NCBI GenBank assembly: GCA_028583605.1
Contig: CM053332.1
Span: 21,456,297-21,520,296 of the forward strand
Direction: 5' to 3'
DNA from: Dastarcus helophoroides
Taxonomy: Eukaryota; Arthropoda; Insecta; Coleoptera; Bothrideridae
Length of the DNA stretch: 64,000 bases
Position numbers and translations under genes: made by a program. Numbering within the stretch: the stretch's first letter is position 1; the number at the start of each line of letters is the position of its first letter. Of the stretch, positions 21,515-34,367 are shown in pieces. The notes under the pieces were generated by a model that worked only from the letters and a program-made list of their open reading frames with translations, searched no databases and was not told the DNA's origin.

Positions 21515-21895
21515 GCGCCGTTCACAACATAATTATTTTTCATGAATATTTAATAAATCAAACAATATATGTAAAATTTTAAATTATATATTGTTTCGTT
21601 CTTGAAATATACTTCATTTCTGTAAAAATGAATATTTATATTCTCCTGATAGAAATTTTACATAAATCTATTTAAATATTTTATATGAAAGTTTTATGTG
21701 GTTTTAAAAATATTTATATAAACTGTGATACATGAAACGACCGTGAGAGGCGATAGTAGCCGCACGAATCGGGCATGGAGTATGGTATTATTTATATATC
21801 AATTTTATTTTTCGTTGTCGCCACCTGAATCTTAATTATATTTACATATTTATCAATAGCACTAAAATCTGTCATAAAAAGTGACAGCATGCTGC

Positions 21896-21968
<73 letters not shown>

Positions 21969-22271
21969 ATAATAATGAATAAATAATAAAATAAAAAAAG
22001 TTTTAAACCTTAATTTAAGTTCCAGCGCTTCTAGTGCCCGCTACGGTTGTTTGATATATCACACTTTATATAAATATTTTTGAAATCACATAAAATCTTT
22101 ATAAGAGATATTTAAGAATATTTATATAAAATTTTTAACAGAAGATTAAAATATCCATATTCTTTGAAATTAAATATACCCCTAGAAAGAAATAATATAT
22201 AATTTCAAATTTAATTTAAATTGTTTGATTTATTAAATATTCATAAAAAATTATTATGTCCTGAACGGCAC
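21515..22271. mobile_element. Foldback MITE with (ATT)n core
   Basis: Arms 21515-21745 and 22041-22271 are inverse copies of about 230 bp. The left outer end reads GCGCCGTTCACAACATAAT and the right complement reads GTGCCGTTCAGGACATAAT. The loop holds an AAT trinucleotide microsatellite (about 21896-21966, over 20 units). It is non-coding, and I could not identify the superfamily or a target duplication. Confidence 0.75.
21896..21966. repeat. (AAT)n microsatellite
   Basis: Uninterrupted AAT/ATA trinucleotide run in the loop of the foldback. Confidence 0.95.
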
Positions 22272-22799
22272 TTGTGTAAGAGGCGTCATACTACACAGTG
22301 GTTAAAAAATATGTTTCCTGTTTATGGTCTATTGACTACTCTATATTGAAATCAGTTAGCTACCGCTTACAAACAAGATATATGATCTACTTATCACAGA
22401 TTTAGAAGTAAGAGGTCGACAATCCCTTAGCAGGTAAAGAATTTATAAAGAAATCGGAACATTCCAGCCCCCTTGAAGTCTTGCAGCTTCAATAAAATCC
22501 TAATAATATGATAAATAGCAAACCAATTGCAAGAAATGATCAAAATTACAGATATAAAGCTTAAGAATAGACTTATAATTACGGGGATCTTACATTATTA
22601 CTCAGTAGTACTGAAATTAGAATTGATCCAAACAAAATTTTAAATAATATACAGGCTCTTTTAGTTAACATTTCCACAGCCAATATCTCTGAAAATAAAA
22701 AGGACCCATATATTGTATTATAAGTTTAGCATTTTAATGATCAGATGAATTAACCCTAATGGTGCGTTTAGATTAGAGATTTATTTCATAATAGAAATC

Positions 22800-23300
22800 T
22801 CAGGTATCTGAGACTAAATTCCCTTGCCCGTATACACTAGGACACAAATATAGCTGAATAAAATTACTAACACTTTTAGCTGAGATCAAATCTGTTGATA
22901 AGTCGTTCATATAAAAATTGCGACTGATTATTTTACTTTCTAATGGGAATTGTTCTTCAGCTTCTTTTGCTATTTTAAGAGACGGGCTGCAAAAAAGGGT
23001 ACACAAGTGGTGCCGTAAGTTACCATTATTAAACAGAAAGTTTAAATAAGTCCTTCTTTGCTGATGCCATAAAACTCGTTGAAAATCGGTGTCATATGGA
23101 TACCCTTTTTATCATTCTGTACATTTTAGTGAGCTTACTTGACAGTACAATAGGATAAATTAGAAACGGAACGGAAATCTTCTTGTATTATTGCTTGGGC
23201 GATTAAAATGACGTTAAGGCTGACTGCAGATGTGTCTTACACCACATGAATTTTATGCTCCTTCAGAGTTTGTTTGAACCCCCTGGTTGGATAAGTAGTA
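22800..23300 (-). pseudogene. BEL/Pao reverse transcriptase remnant
   Basis: Minus-strand fragments match the RT domain order of BEL/Pao retrotransposons. KIHVV-stop-DTSAVSL (stop TAA at 23237-23239) stands where the family has VVFDAS. AIIQEDFRS stands for the GP.IQDDLFS region. KMYR (about 23117-23134) is the start of the KMYRQI motif, followed after a frameshift by DTDFQRVLW (about 23060-23105). Last come EEQFPLESKIISRNFYMNDL, which corresponds to the FYVDD active-site stretch and here has N in place of the first Asp. The region is about 165 codons, with one stop, one frameshift and an altered catalytic motif. It is clearly inactive. No LTRs of this element are recognised. Confidence 0.85.
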
Positions 23301-26300
23301 CAATTCAGAAATTTCTCATTTCGACAAGTGGTTCACACGTGTCGTCCCTATTTTTTACAAGTTTAAGAATCATTTTATTGACACTGAATGTGCCTCGCCC
23401 ATTTTTCTTTCGTTTTTGAAAGGCAACGTTACAATGAAGAGACCACAGGGCGCTCGTAAGTAGTAATTGTCGCAAAAGTGTTATTCCGGGTCTTTTCTTC
23501 TTGGGATAAAAGTATTTTGTTTTCAGTTTCCTCTTGATCCTAAAATTTATTGCCCCGGTCATGTAATTGTTCTTCCTGACAAGAATTTATGGTCTTTGAA
23601 TTGCATGTCACATTTTTGTTCCTTTAAATGGACTTTTAAATGACCAGCTGCATTCAAACCAATTTGTTTTCTTGAAAATGAAGTTAATTTTTTCAAATTT
23701 CAATGGAATTTCTAATTACTCCCAAAATAAACTTGTTTCAGTTAATAAATCTATTTAGATTATTTCGCATTGAAATCAGGATCATCGAAAAAAACATTAG
23801 AGGGCAGTTGAATGGCAAATTTATCAATCTTAAAAATTGAGGTTGGTTCTGTGATTTTGTTTATCTTATTCCAGATCACACGTGAATTCGTTTAGATGTG
23901 ATTTGATCCATATGGTACATTAATTCAAACTCTTTTAAAGAAAATTACAATTTTTTAACTAATGCTGAAGTAATGATGTTAGCTCGACACCCTGGATTTA
24001 ACAACGCTGGACATTGTTTAAAGTTACTGCACCTATTTCTAATTAAAACTAGAGCTGTACTGGTTGTACTGATTGCCATTTTCGCTTTGCATGATCGTTT
24101 AATTTTTCGGCTATTATGGGAATAAATAAAATTAATTCCCTTTTTTTGCCGAAAGCTCTAAAACCTTTAATACAGTTAATTAGTTGTCTTAGACCGGGTT
24201 GTGTGGTTTTTGTGAATTAAAAAATGTTTAGGACAGTTGGACCTGTTCTTTTATTTTAAAGCGATCTTGCATAATTAATTAATAATAATAATTATCTGAT
24301 ACTGACAATGATTCAATAACGTCACTTGAATCTCCCTCCGCAGAATCGCAAAGATAATGAAATTTCTTAATATCAAAAATACGGTTGTCGTAATGAACTG
24401 AATACTTGGATTAATCTAAAAACGAAAATGGGAAGCCATAAGGGCTTTAAATTAGCAACATATATGGTATTTAATTATACTCGCGCCGTTTAATAATAAT
24501 ACATTTCAATTTATGTCAGTTACAGTTTTATCGGATGTTCAAATGTATCAAGTGTTCTCTACTTTTTTTTTAGAAGAGAACGTAGCGAACCCGGCACTCG
24601 ATTACTTATTGATTATTTTGGTTGATCCCTCAAGGGTAATTTTGACGTCTTATTTATCCGGCGAGGTTAAAATTTTCTAATCTAAAGAAAATCCTCCAGA
24701 AATCTATTTTCTTTCACGTTTTTACGATGATTTGAATTACTAAGATACACAAATTTATAAAACAGTCTAGAGCAGTAACAATTTCCATTCTACATCCAAA
24801 AAATGAGAATTTTCCATCAGAAGGTTTGTTATGATAGCAATTATGATGATAATTTCTTTGGGATTTACGTTCCTAAAAAATGTTCATTGTCAACTTATTG
24901 ACTTTTTCATTTGAACGAAACTTAAAATGTCGAAAATTTGTCAAAAATAGATTTGGAGTACTCTCTCCAAATTTTTACTCTTCTTTACAAAATTATGCGT
25001 TTATGCTTTCAAAATAATTATAAACACAAATTTTGGACTTTTCCGAAATTTAATAAATTTTTTCCACAATTTCGATTTTTTTAAATTTTTACATCAAACT
25101 TGCAATTTTTGTGTTTTTTCTTAAAACTTCGGATTTCAAACGGATTCAAAATTTGAACATCAGTCTTGCCAGTCTAACCCAAGTTGTTGCATTAAAAAAA
25201 TAAATATAGCGTATTTTCTTAAAATTATGACTTTTTCACAAAATTCCTCAACCTTTCAAAATGTCATTTATTTTAATTAAACTGTCAATAAATATTTATG
25301 TTTTGTTTAAAATTTTTATGTTAAATAATAAATTCTAAATATTTCTAAAGATTTTGACTTATTTTCGATATTTTGACCTCAGCCTATAAAATTCTTTAAA
25401 TTACAAATATATAAAATCGAAAACTCAAGATTTTTTATCGAAATTTTGTAATGTCAACTTTTTTTTCGAAATTTAAAACCCCCTTTTTTATTAAATCATG
25501 AGTGGTGGGTTTCCCCAAATTTTAAAATCCCAAAATTTAAACTTTACTTTCTACTCTTACAATAAAGGTTTCAACCAGTGTTAAAGCTTTAATTTTATAT
25601 TTTTAAGGTTTTAAATTTAATCAAGACTCTTTTTTTTAGGAACACAAGTCATTTATTTAAAATCTTGACTTTAAATAAAATATTTTAATTTTTTTCAAAT
25701 GATTTTGATTTAATTGCAAAGTTTTATCTTTAACCTCAAAATGTTGACCTATGTTTTGAAATTTTAGAACATTATGAATTTTTTGAAATCCTGGAATATT
25801 TTCCTAAAATTGTCTATTTTATTTTACTATTTTTCTCGCAACTTTTCTGAATTCAAAATTTTGGCCTTATTTAGCTATTTTTTTTTATTTTTGACCTTAA
25901 TATCGAAGTATTCGACTTGAGATTTCGAGTGAAAACTTGAATATTCAAATATTTTTCTTTCCACTTTTTTCTATTTTTAAGGTTATTTCTGCAATGTTTA
26001 TCTTTTCTAAATTTACAGTTTCCATTAGCCAAGTTTCTTCTGAAAGATTATTTTTTAAATTGAAATATACTAGTATAACCAAATAGACTACGAAATTAAT
26101 TAAATCAAAATAATATTAAGGCATCTATGCTCATGGCTCTTGAAAGAAATATTTTAATACAAAGCGAAAACAATGAAATATTAAAATATATTTAATCTAC
26201 AAGCAAAAATTTGTCAACTTTATTGTAAAAGTAATTTACATTTATTTGAGCCCTAAAAATTATAAGTGCAGATATTTTACCACATTCGTTTACTGAGTAC

Positions 26301-26640
26301 TTCAAGACAGTACGTGAATTGGATTTAGGGTAAGAGTTTACAGCATAATAATGGAATTATAACCCCTCACTTAAGGGCCGCTGACTTGGGTAACCCGTGT
26401 AAACTTCAGAACCTTTAAGTTTGCGCATCTTTACATGCTCACAATACCGCCTACTGTGTTCAGTTTTTGTTAGTGGTGTTTTCGTACTTAACTCACCAGA
26501 TTCTCTATTTTTAATCTCTCGTAAACGTTTTTTACGCTCTCAATATGTCTTACACTTTTCGCTATTTTTCATACTCTTAATATCCATAGCTGATAGCCTT
26601 ATCCAATGAAACGTCACTAGATTAAACGAATATGGTGCAC
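23301..26640. other. No gene recognised; mixed unique and AT-rich sequence
   Basis: The 85-codon minus-strand frame at 23305-23562 lies directly upstream of the BEL/Pao RT and might be a further decayed part of it, but I see no diagnostic motif. The section 24880-26020 is AT-rich quasi-repeat. The section 26300-26640 looks single-copy. Confidence 0.4.
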
Positions 26641-26824
26641 TGCGGTGAACTGTAAACTTAACATTCTCTCATAGTTTTTATGCCGGCCTCTCGACGCCGA
26701 AAGCGCTCGACTGGCGATCCGAGTATGTCCGACCGACCGACACCTTGTTCTTCAAGCTTGAACGAAAACCCGAAACTTCACCCCATATCTCAACATAAAC
26801 ATTTCCAATGTTAAAAGAAATTCG

Positions 26825-28990
26825 AAAAAAAGACGAAATTTTGAAGACAGTGACCCAATTGAAACACAAATCTTGTCCCCTGGAACCAACAAAGATTAAA
26901 AAACAAAACAAAGGTTGCTCTAACGCGTTTCGATAGCAAGCTATCATCTTCAGCTAGGTAAAGAAATAGAGATAGAAATGAAAAAAAAAGGAACTCTTTA
27001 AAAAGAGGAAATTATGAAAACAGTGACCCAAGAATTATTTCTCTTTATTCAGGTAGATGGGGCGTAGGTATTAGCTAGTAAAACATAACAATCTTTTCCA
27101 ATCTACGATTTTAGAGATAGTGTAGTAGAAAATAACTACTAATAACTACTACTACTACTACTTTTTTTGGTGCAATGGACTGATTCTTGGTTACCTTCAA
27201 AAATTGAAACACAAATCTTGTTCCCTGGAACCAACAAAGATTGAAAAACAAAGCAAAGGTTGCTCTAACGTGTTTTGATAGCCAAGCTATCATCTTCAGC
27301 TAGGTAAAAAGATAAAGATAGAGATGAAAATAGAAAAACTCTTTAAAAAAGACGAAATTTTGAAAACAGTGACCCAAGAATTATTTCTTTTTATTCACAT
27401 AGATGGGGGTGTGGATATCAGCTAGTGAAACAACAATCTCTTTCAATCCACTATTTTAGAGATAATGTAGTAGAAAATAACTACTAATAACTACTACTTC
27501 TACTTTTTTTGGGCAATGGACTGGTCCTTGGTTATCTTCAAAAATTGAAATACAAATTTTATGTCCTGAAACCAAGAAGGATTAAAAAACACAACAAAGG
27601 TTGCTCTAGCGCGTTTCGATAACCAAGCTGTCATCTTCAGCTAGGTAAAGAAATAAAGATGAAAATGAAAAAAAAGAAACTCTTTAAAAAACACGAAATT
27701 TTGAAAACAGTGACCCAAGAATTATTTCTCTTTATTCACGTAGATGAGAGCGGAGTATCAGCTAGTTAAACATAACAATCTCTTTCAATCTACTATTTTA
27801 GAGATAATGTAGTAGAAAATAACTTCTAATAACTACTATTTCTACTTTTTTTGGGCGATGGACTGGTCCTTGGTTATCTTCAAAAATTGAAACACAAATC
27901 TTGTCCCCTGGAATCAACAAAGATTAAAAAACAGAACAAAGGTTGCTCTAACGCGTTTCTATAGCCAAGCTATCATCTTCAGCTAGGTAAAGAGATAGAG
28001 GTAAATATGAAAAAGAAGAATTCTTTAAAAAAGACAAAATTTTAAAAACAGAGACCCAAGAATTATTTCTCTTTATTCACGTAGATATGAACGAGAGTAT
28101 CAGTCAGTTAACATAACAATCTCTTTCAATCTACTATTTTAGAGATAATGTAGTAGAAAATAACTTCTAATAACTAGTATTTCTACTTTTTTTGGGCAAT
28201 GGACTGGTCCTTGGTTATCTTCAAAAATTGAAACGCAAATCTTGTCCCCTGGAATCAGCAATGATTAAAAAACAGAACAAAGGTTGCTCTAACGCGTTTC
28301 TATAGCCAAGCTATCATCTTCAGCTAGGTAAATAGATAGAGGTAAAGATGAAAAAGAAAAATTCTTTAAAAAAGACAAAATTTTAAAAACAGAGACCCAA
28401 GAATTATTTCTCTTTATTCACGTAGATATGAACGAGAGTATCAGTCAGGTAACATAACAATCTATTTTAATCTACTATTTTAGAGATAATGTAGTATAAA
28501 ATAACTACTAATAACTACTGCTTCTACTTTCTTGGTGCAATGGACTGGTCCTTGGTTATCTTCAAAAATTGAAATACAAATCTTGTCCCCTGAGATCAAG
28601 AAAGATTAAAAAACAAAACAAAGGTTGCTCTAACGCGTTTCGATAGCGTAGCTATCATCTTCAGTTAGTTAAAGAGATAGAGATAGAGATGAAAAAAGAG
28701 AAACTCTTTAAAAAAGATGAAATTTTGAAAACAGTGACCCAAGTATCATTTCTCTTTATTCAGGTAGATGAGGGTGTGAGTATGAGCTAGTAAAACATAA
28801 CAATCTCTTTCAATCTAAGATTTTAGAAATAATATAGTAGAAAATAACTACTAATAACTAATACTACTACTTTTTTTGGTTATCTTTAAAAATTGAAATA
28901 GAAACCTTGTCCCCTGAAACCAAGAATGATTAAAAAGCAGAACAAGGTTACTCTAACGAGTTTCGATAGCCAAGCTATCATCTTGAGCTT
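26825..28990. repeat. About 341-bp satellite array, 6-7 copies
   Basis: The box GGTTGCTC recurs at 26913, 27259, 27599, 27941, 28282 and 28623, with GGTTACTC at 28946. Spacings are 346, 340, 342, 341, 341 and 323. Each unit has one minus-strand family 1 module plus CCCAAGAATTATTTCTC, CACGTAGAT and a TAGTAGAAAATAACTAC stretch. The same non-module parts appear at 12240-12670 and 18355-18790. The last unit is followed by a plus-strand module (about 28982-29070), making an inverted junction. Confidence 0.92.
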
Positions 28991-30048
28991 GGTTATCGAA
29001 ACGCGTTAGAACAACCTTTGTTGTGTTTTTTAATCTGTCTTGGTTTCAGGGGACAATATTTGTATTTTAATTACTACTACTATCACTAATAACTAACAAT
29101 AGATATAATCCAATATCATAATCGAATATGACAAAAACCATTAAACAAATTCATCAAAAATAAGACAATGTATCTATTTTGAGGCGGCAATGTTGCAACT
29201 AGTTGAGAGTTAACACTCCTGACTACTGACATTTGCTTAAAATGTCACTAGTTGATATAAACTAAGACGAATAACTATTAAATATCGTGAAGTTGTGATA
29301 AAAATGGGAAAAAATATAGAGGGTGGAAAAGAAACATCATTACTGAAGCAATTTATAAGCAAACCTTACCTCTAGTCTCGATCAATCTCAATCTAAGCAA
29401 GCTAAACAAAGTGCTTTAGTTTAATTTTTGACTGATCCCACCTCGTATTTCCTATGTTTGACCACATTCGACAAAAAATTATGAAGCCCTTTGCACCAGA
29501 TCGATATCAATTTACATTTTATAGCGACGCTAAACAAAGATAGCGATACACGACCGATACATTTAATTTAGTATGGGCATTGTGAGTATTTGTCCGATGA
29601 AATGTGTATTAAGGTACTCCGGTATCGTCCGACGAGATCATTTACATATCAAATGGCCTTGCCCTGCAAACTTCACAGCATGTGATGGAAACTAAACACT
29701 CTACGAATTAACATCGGTCCAACACCGCATTTAAAGCTGCATCAATCACGGACGGAATTTTTCGTCGGTCGACTCTTTTTTTTTTGGACGATGCGGCGCA
29801 AAATTACACCAAAAACATTTATGCGATGACGAGCGACATTAATATTCCAATTTCAACACAACGTTGAATAATTTAACATGTAATATTTCACACTAATATA
29901 ATTTCAACGTTTAGTTGAGTTTTAGATGCGACTAAATTTATTTGTGAAATACAGTGACAACAAAGTATTTTAGGGTAAAGTAGTAACTTTGTAACTTTGA
30001 GTGAATTTGCTGCCAATTAGTTAACCTAACTCAGCTCCACTTAAGAGT

Positions 30049-30181
30049 TAACCTGGCGCATCCGCCAAAATAACCTGCCGCATTTGTAAAAAATAGCCTG
30101 ACGCATTCGTCAAAATAACCCGGCGCATCCGCCAAAATCACCTTGCGCGCCTTCCAAAATAACCCGGCGCATCCGCCAAAA
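30049..30181. repeat. Six 22-bp GC-rich repeats
   Basis: Units start at 30049, 30071, 30094, 30116, 30138 and 30160. The consensus begins TAACCCGGCGCATCCGCC and ends in AAAA. Each strong unit has the dyad GGCGcatCCGCC. Units 4 and 6 are identical. Confidence 0.95.
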
Positions 30182-30184
30182 GCG

Positions 30185-30214
30185 AACAATCGAAAGCGAC
30201 TGCTTTCGATTGTT
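30185..30214. repeat. Perfect 13-bp hairpin, 4-nt loop
   Basis: AACAATCGAAAGC, loop GACT, then GCTTTCGATTGTT. It directly follows the 22-bp repeats and has no T-run that would suggest a terminator. Confidence 0.9.
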
Positions 30215-31254
30215 ATAAAGCTTTGAAAATTCTTAACACTTTATAACCTTAGAAGTTCACCCTGTGAGCTAAATATCCAATATTTGGGGGTTGCGTCGAA
30301 CAAAATTATTTTTGATTTATACAGCGCTATATTTACAAATCGGGAAGCATTTATATATAAACCATTCCGACCTAGTAATTTTCACCGACGCAGAGTAATT
30401 ACTCCGTTAATCAATAGATCCGAATTTCTGCAATGAATAATCAAACGAAAGCTCTCCTCAATCGAGGAACGTTATAAATATGTAATTTAAAGCGGCACTT
30501 AGGTGTGTTGTTGTGTTGTGAACTTTGACGATTACGTGCGTGGATTATGCCCTAATTGTCATATTTACCACGTCTCGCGGGCCGAAAATGCAGGGAAAAT
30601 TAAACGCCCCACACGTAGGAGAAATTTAGAGACATAATCCCCTAAATTTCCTTGTGAGAACTGCGGTTAAAATGATATCTACATTAGGTTATGATTTATT
30701 GCTCAAATTTGCCTAAATGTTAATGCCATTAGAGATTAGGTCTATTATTTTGCGCACAATTTACTCAAAAATAAAACTGTTTACAACGGAGATAAGTGGT
30801 TTACATGAATTAGACATTTATTATCCTAACCTGTTGTGTCTAGGAATATATTTCGAATTAAATAGCTTTTGTAAACGATGAAATGTTATTAAGATTGATG
30901 ACTATTGCTACACAAAAACCAATGCAAAACCCTTTTTTGTATTTAATTGTATTACTTCGATTTTACGACAAGAATACGAATAAATTGCTTCATGTTTTGT
31001 TTATAAGTATAACTCTGCACTGTTTACTCCAGTGAACAGTCAACAGACAAAATTAAATCATTTTTACTACCTAAATTTGAAATTTTATCCAAAATTTCTT
31101 GTGTTATAAGGAAAAAATGGAAAAAAATGTCTTTTTTCAGATACACACTTTTTTCTACAATAAATTCAAATATTTATGGAACTGATAACTGTGTTGACAA
31201 TGTCTCAGATAAAAAGCATACATTCGTAATTTACCATAAGTCGATTAAAATACA

Positions 31255-32990
31255 AATCATCTTGTCCCCTGAAACCAAAAAAGATTATAAAACACATCAG
31301 AGGTTCCTCTAACGCATTTCGATAGCCCAGCTATCATCTTCAGATCTCTTAAATTAAGTTAAAGATAATAGCTTGGCGATCGAAACGCGTTAGAACAACC
31401 TCTGTTGTGTTTTTTAATCTTTGTTATAAATGAATTTTTCAAATAAGGTAGAAAGTTTCAAAAAGTCAAAATTTCTTGAAAGTCAATTTCTAGAAAGTCA
31501 CAATTTCTAGAAAGTTGAAATCCTAAAAAACACACATTTTGAAAAAATCAAAATTTTTAAACTAAATTCGAAATTGTTGTAAAATCAAATTTTAAAAAAT
31601 TGAAATACAAAAATCTTGTTTCCTGAAACCAAGAAATATTAAAAAGCACAACAAAGATTGCTCTAAAGCATTTCGATAGCCAAGCTATCATCTTCAGATT
31701 TCTGAAACTAAGTTGAAGATGATAGCTTGGCTATTGAAACGCGTTAGAGCAACCTCTGTAGTGTTTTTAACCTTTCTTATGAATGGATTTTTCAAAAAAG
31801 GTAGAAAGTTTCAAAAAGTCAAAATTTCACAATTTCTAGAAAGTTACAATTTCTAGAAAATCTAAATTTTCAAATTAAATTCGAAATTTTTTTAAAATCA
31901 AATCTTAAAATATCATAATTAAAAAAAAACACAAAATACCGTAAATTTGTTATAAAATAAATGTTTTAAGAAATTAGAAAGTTATAAAGTCAAAATTTTT
32001 AAAAAGTCGCAATTTCTAAAAAGTCGAAATCCTAAAAAAGAAACATTTCGAAAAACACAAAATTTTTAACTTTAAATTCGAAATTTTTGTAAAATCAAAT
32101 CTTAAAAAATTGAAAAATACAAATCTTGTTTCCTGAAACCAAGAAAGATTAAAAAACACAATAGAGGTTGCTCTTACGCATTTTGATAGCCAAGCTATCA
32201 TCTTCAGATCTCTGAAACTAAGTTGAAGATGATACCTTGGCTATCGAAAGGCGTTAGAGCAACCTCTGTTCTGTTTTTTAATCTTCCTTATGAATGAATT
32301 TTTCAAAAAAGGTAGAAAGTTTCAAAAAGTCAAAAATTTCTAGAAAGTCACCATTTCTAGAAACTCGAAAAAAGACACATTTGAAAAAAATCAAAATTTT
32401 TAACCTAAATTCGAAATGTTTAAAAAATCAGATCTTAAAAAATTGAAAAACAAATCTTGTTTCCTGAAACCAAGAAAGATTAAAAAACACAACAGAGGTT
32501 GCTCTAACGCATTTCGATAACCAAGCTATCATCTTCAGATCTCTGAAACCAAGTTGAAGATGATAGCTTGGCTATCGAAAAGCGTTAGAGCAACCTTTGC
32601 TGCATGTTTTAATCTTTCTTATAAAAGAATTTTTCAAGAAAAGAGGAAAGTTTCAAAAAGTCAAAATTTCTAGAAAGTCCAAATACTAAAAAAGACACGT
32701 TTTGAAAAAATCAAAATTTTTAACCTAAATTCGAAATTTTTATAAAATCAAATCTTAAAAAATTGAAATACAAATCTTGTTTCCTGAAACCAAGAAAGAT
32801 TAAAAAACATAACAGAGGTTGCTCTAACGCGTTTTGATAGCCAAGCTATCATCTTCAGAGAGATACTGAGAAAGAGATAATAGCTTGTCTATCGAAACGC
32901 GTCAGAGCAACCTCTGTTGTGTCTTTTAATATTTCTTGGTTTCAGGGGACAAAATTTGTATTTCAATTTTTTAAGATTTGATTTTCCAAA
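31255..32990. repeat. Array of paired, inverted family 1 modules
   Basis: Five minus-then-plus module pairs, with minus copies near 31300, 31650, 32165, 32500 and 32820. They are separated by AT-rich spacers containing TTTCTAGAAAGTC. Each pair can fold as a long hairpin centred on ATCTTCAGATCTCTGAA-type sequence. The last plus module runs out to about 32975. Confidence 0.88.
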
Positions 32991-33289
32991 AATTTTGAAT
33001 CAAGGTTAAAAATTTTGATTTTTTTGAAATGTGTCTTTTTTAAAACTTCGACTTTCTAGAAATTGTGACTTTCTAGAAATTTTAACTTTTTAAAACTACT
33101 TTTTTAAAAAATTCATTTTTTTGAAACTTTTGATTCTTTTTGTGTTTTTTTTTTTAATTTTGACATTTTAAAAAGTTTTAGCCTTCATGCTTAGGATTTG
33201 ATTTTACAAAAATTTTAAATTTAATTTGAAAAGTTCGATTGTTTCTGTGAAAATTTTGAAATTCTAAAATTTTCACATTTGTTCAAAAT

Positions 33290-34155
33290 TTACGTTTTCT
33301 TAACTTTGATTTTTTGTGAAAAATAAAAAACATTTTTAAAATATCAATTTTCAGAAAATTTTTAAACTTTTCAAAAGTTGAAATTTCAAGATTTTACCTT
33401 TTTCAAAAATTCTGATTATTTCAGATTTGACTTTTAGGAGATTTTGACTTTTTCATGATTTTCGAGTTCATTTCAAAATTTGGAAATATGAATTATTTTA
33501 TTCTTACTATAAAATATGTAATTTAAAAAAAAAATGCGTTTTTTCAACACATTGAACTTCTTCTGAAAATTTTTTAAATTTTAAACTTTTTCAGGATATA
33601 TATTTTTTAATTTCTGCCGTTTCGAAAATAATACGTTTTAACAATTTCGTTTTTTAAAAATTGTTACAATTTTTGCACATCTCGTCTTTTTTGAAGTTTT
33701 AATTTTTTTCTCAAAGTCCATATTTCGATAGAAACTTTAATTTTTTGTAGAAAATAAAACATTTTTAAAATATCAATTTTTAGAAAATTTTCAAAACTTT
33801 TTAAAAGTTTAAATTTCAAAATTTTGACCTTTTTAAGTGTTGATTATTTCAGATTAGACTTTTTGGAAACTTCGACATTTTTTGTAATTTACGAGATTAT
33901 TTCAAAATTTTAATTAAAAAAAAAAATCCTTTGAATATTGTTACTACGAAATATGTGATTTTTTTTAAAAAATTGCGACTTTTTCAACACTTTGAACTTT
34001 CACTAAAAATTTTTAGGATTTAAACTTTGTTTAAGAAATATATATTTTTTAAGTTCGACCGTTTTGAAAATAATAAGTTTTAACAATTTCGCTTTTTAAA
34101 AATTTTTACAATTTTTGAATATCTCATCTTTTTCCAAGCTTCAATTTTTTCTCAA
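33290..34155. repeat. Duplicated AT-rich block, about 430-bp period
   Basis: The string AATAATACGTTTTAACAATTT near 33628 recurs at about 34060 (AATAATAAGTTTTAACAATTT), with matching flanks. No gene. Confidence 0.75.
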
Positions 34156-34367
34156 GCTCCAAATTTTGTTAGAAAAGATGAAACCTTTAATTTAAATAAA
34201 TATAAATAAATTATAAATACAGTGGGTTACAAAGTAGAGTATTTAAAAGGGGCTTTTTCTTTATTTGTGGGTTTATGAGAAAAAGTCAGTCTTTGTAAAA
34301 ACTCCTGCTTTGTCTTAAATCCCTGAGAATGACATTATTTTCTTAAGTTACGTTAGAGTAGTTTAGA

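Larger units (their letters stand above)
29080..31250. other. Mostly single-copy DNA, no gene
   Basis: CpG-bearing stretches at 29450-29830 and 30240-30640. I found no credible open frame. It contains the GC-rich 22-bp repeat and hairpin listed separately. Confidence 0.45.

Noticed and set aside
26825..32990. Regularly spaced repeats resembling a CRISPR array
   Set aside because: Unit length is 320-340 bp and the spacers are themselves repeats; the sequence context is an animal genome.
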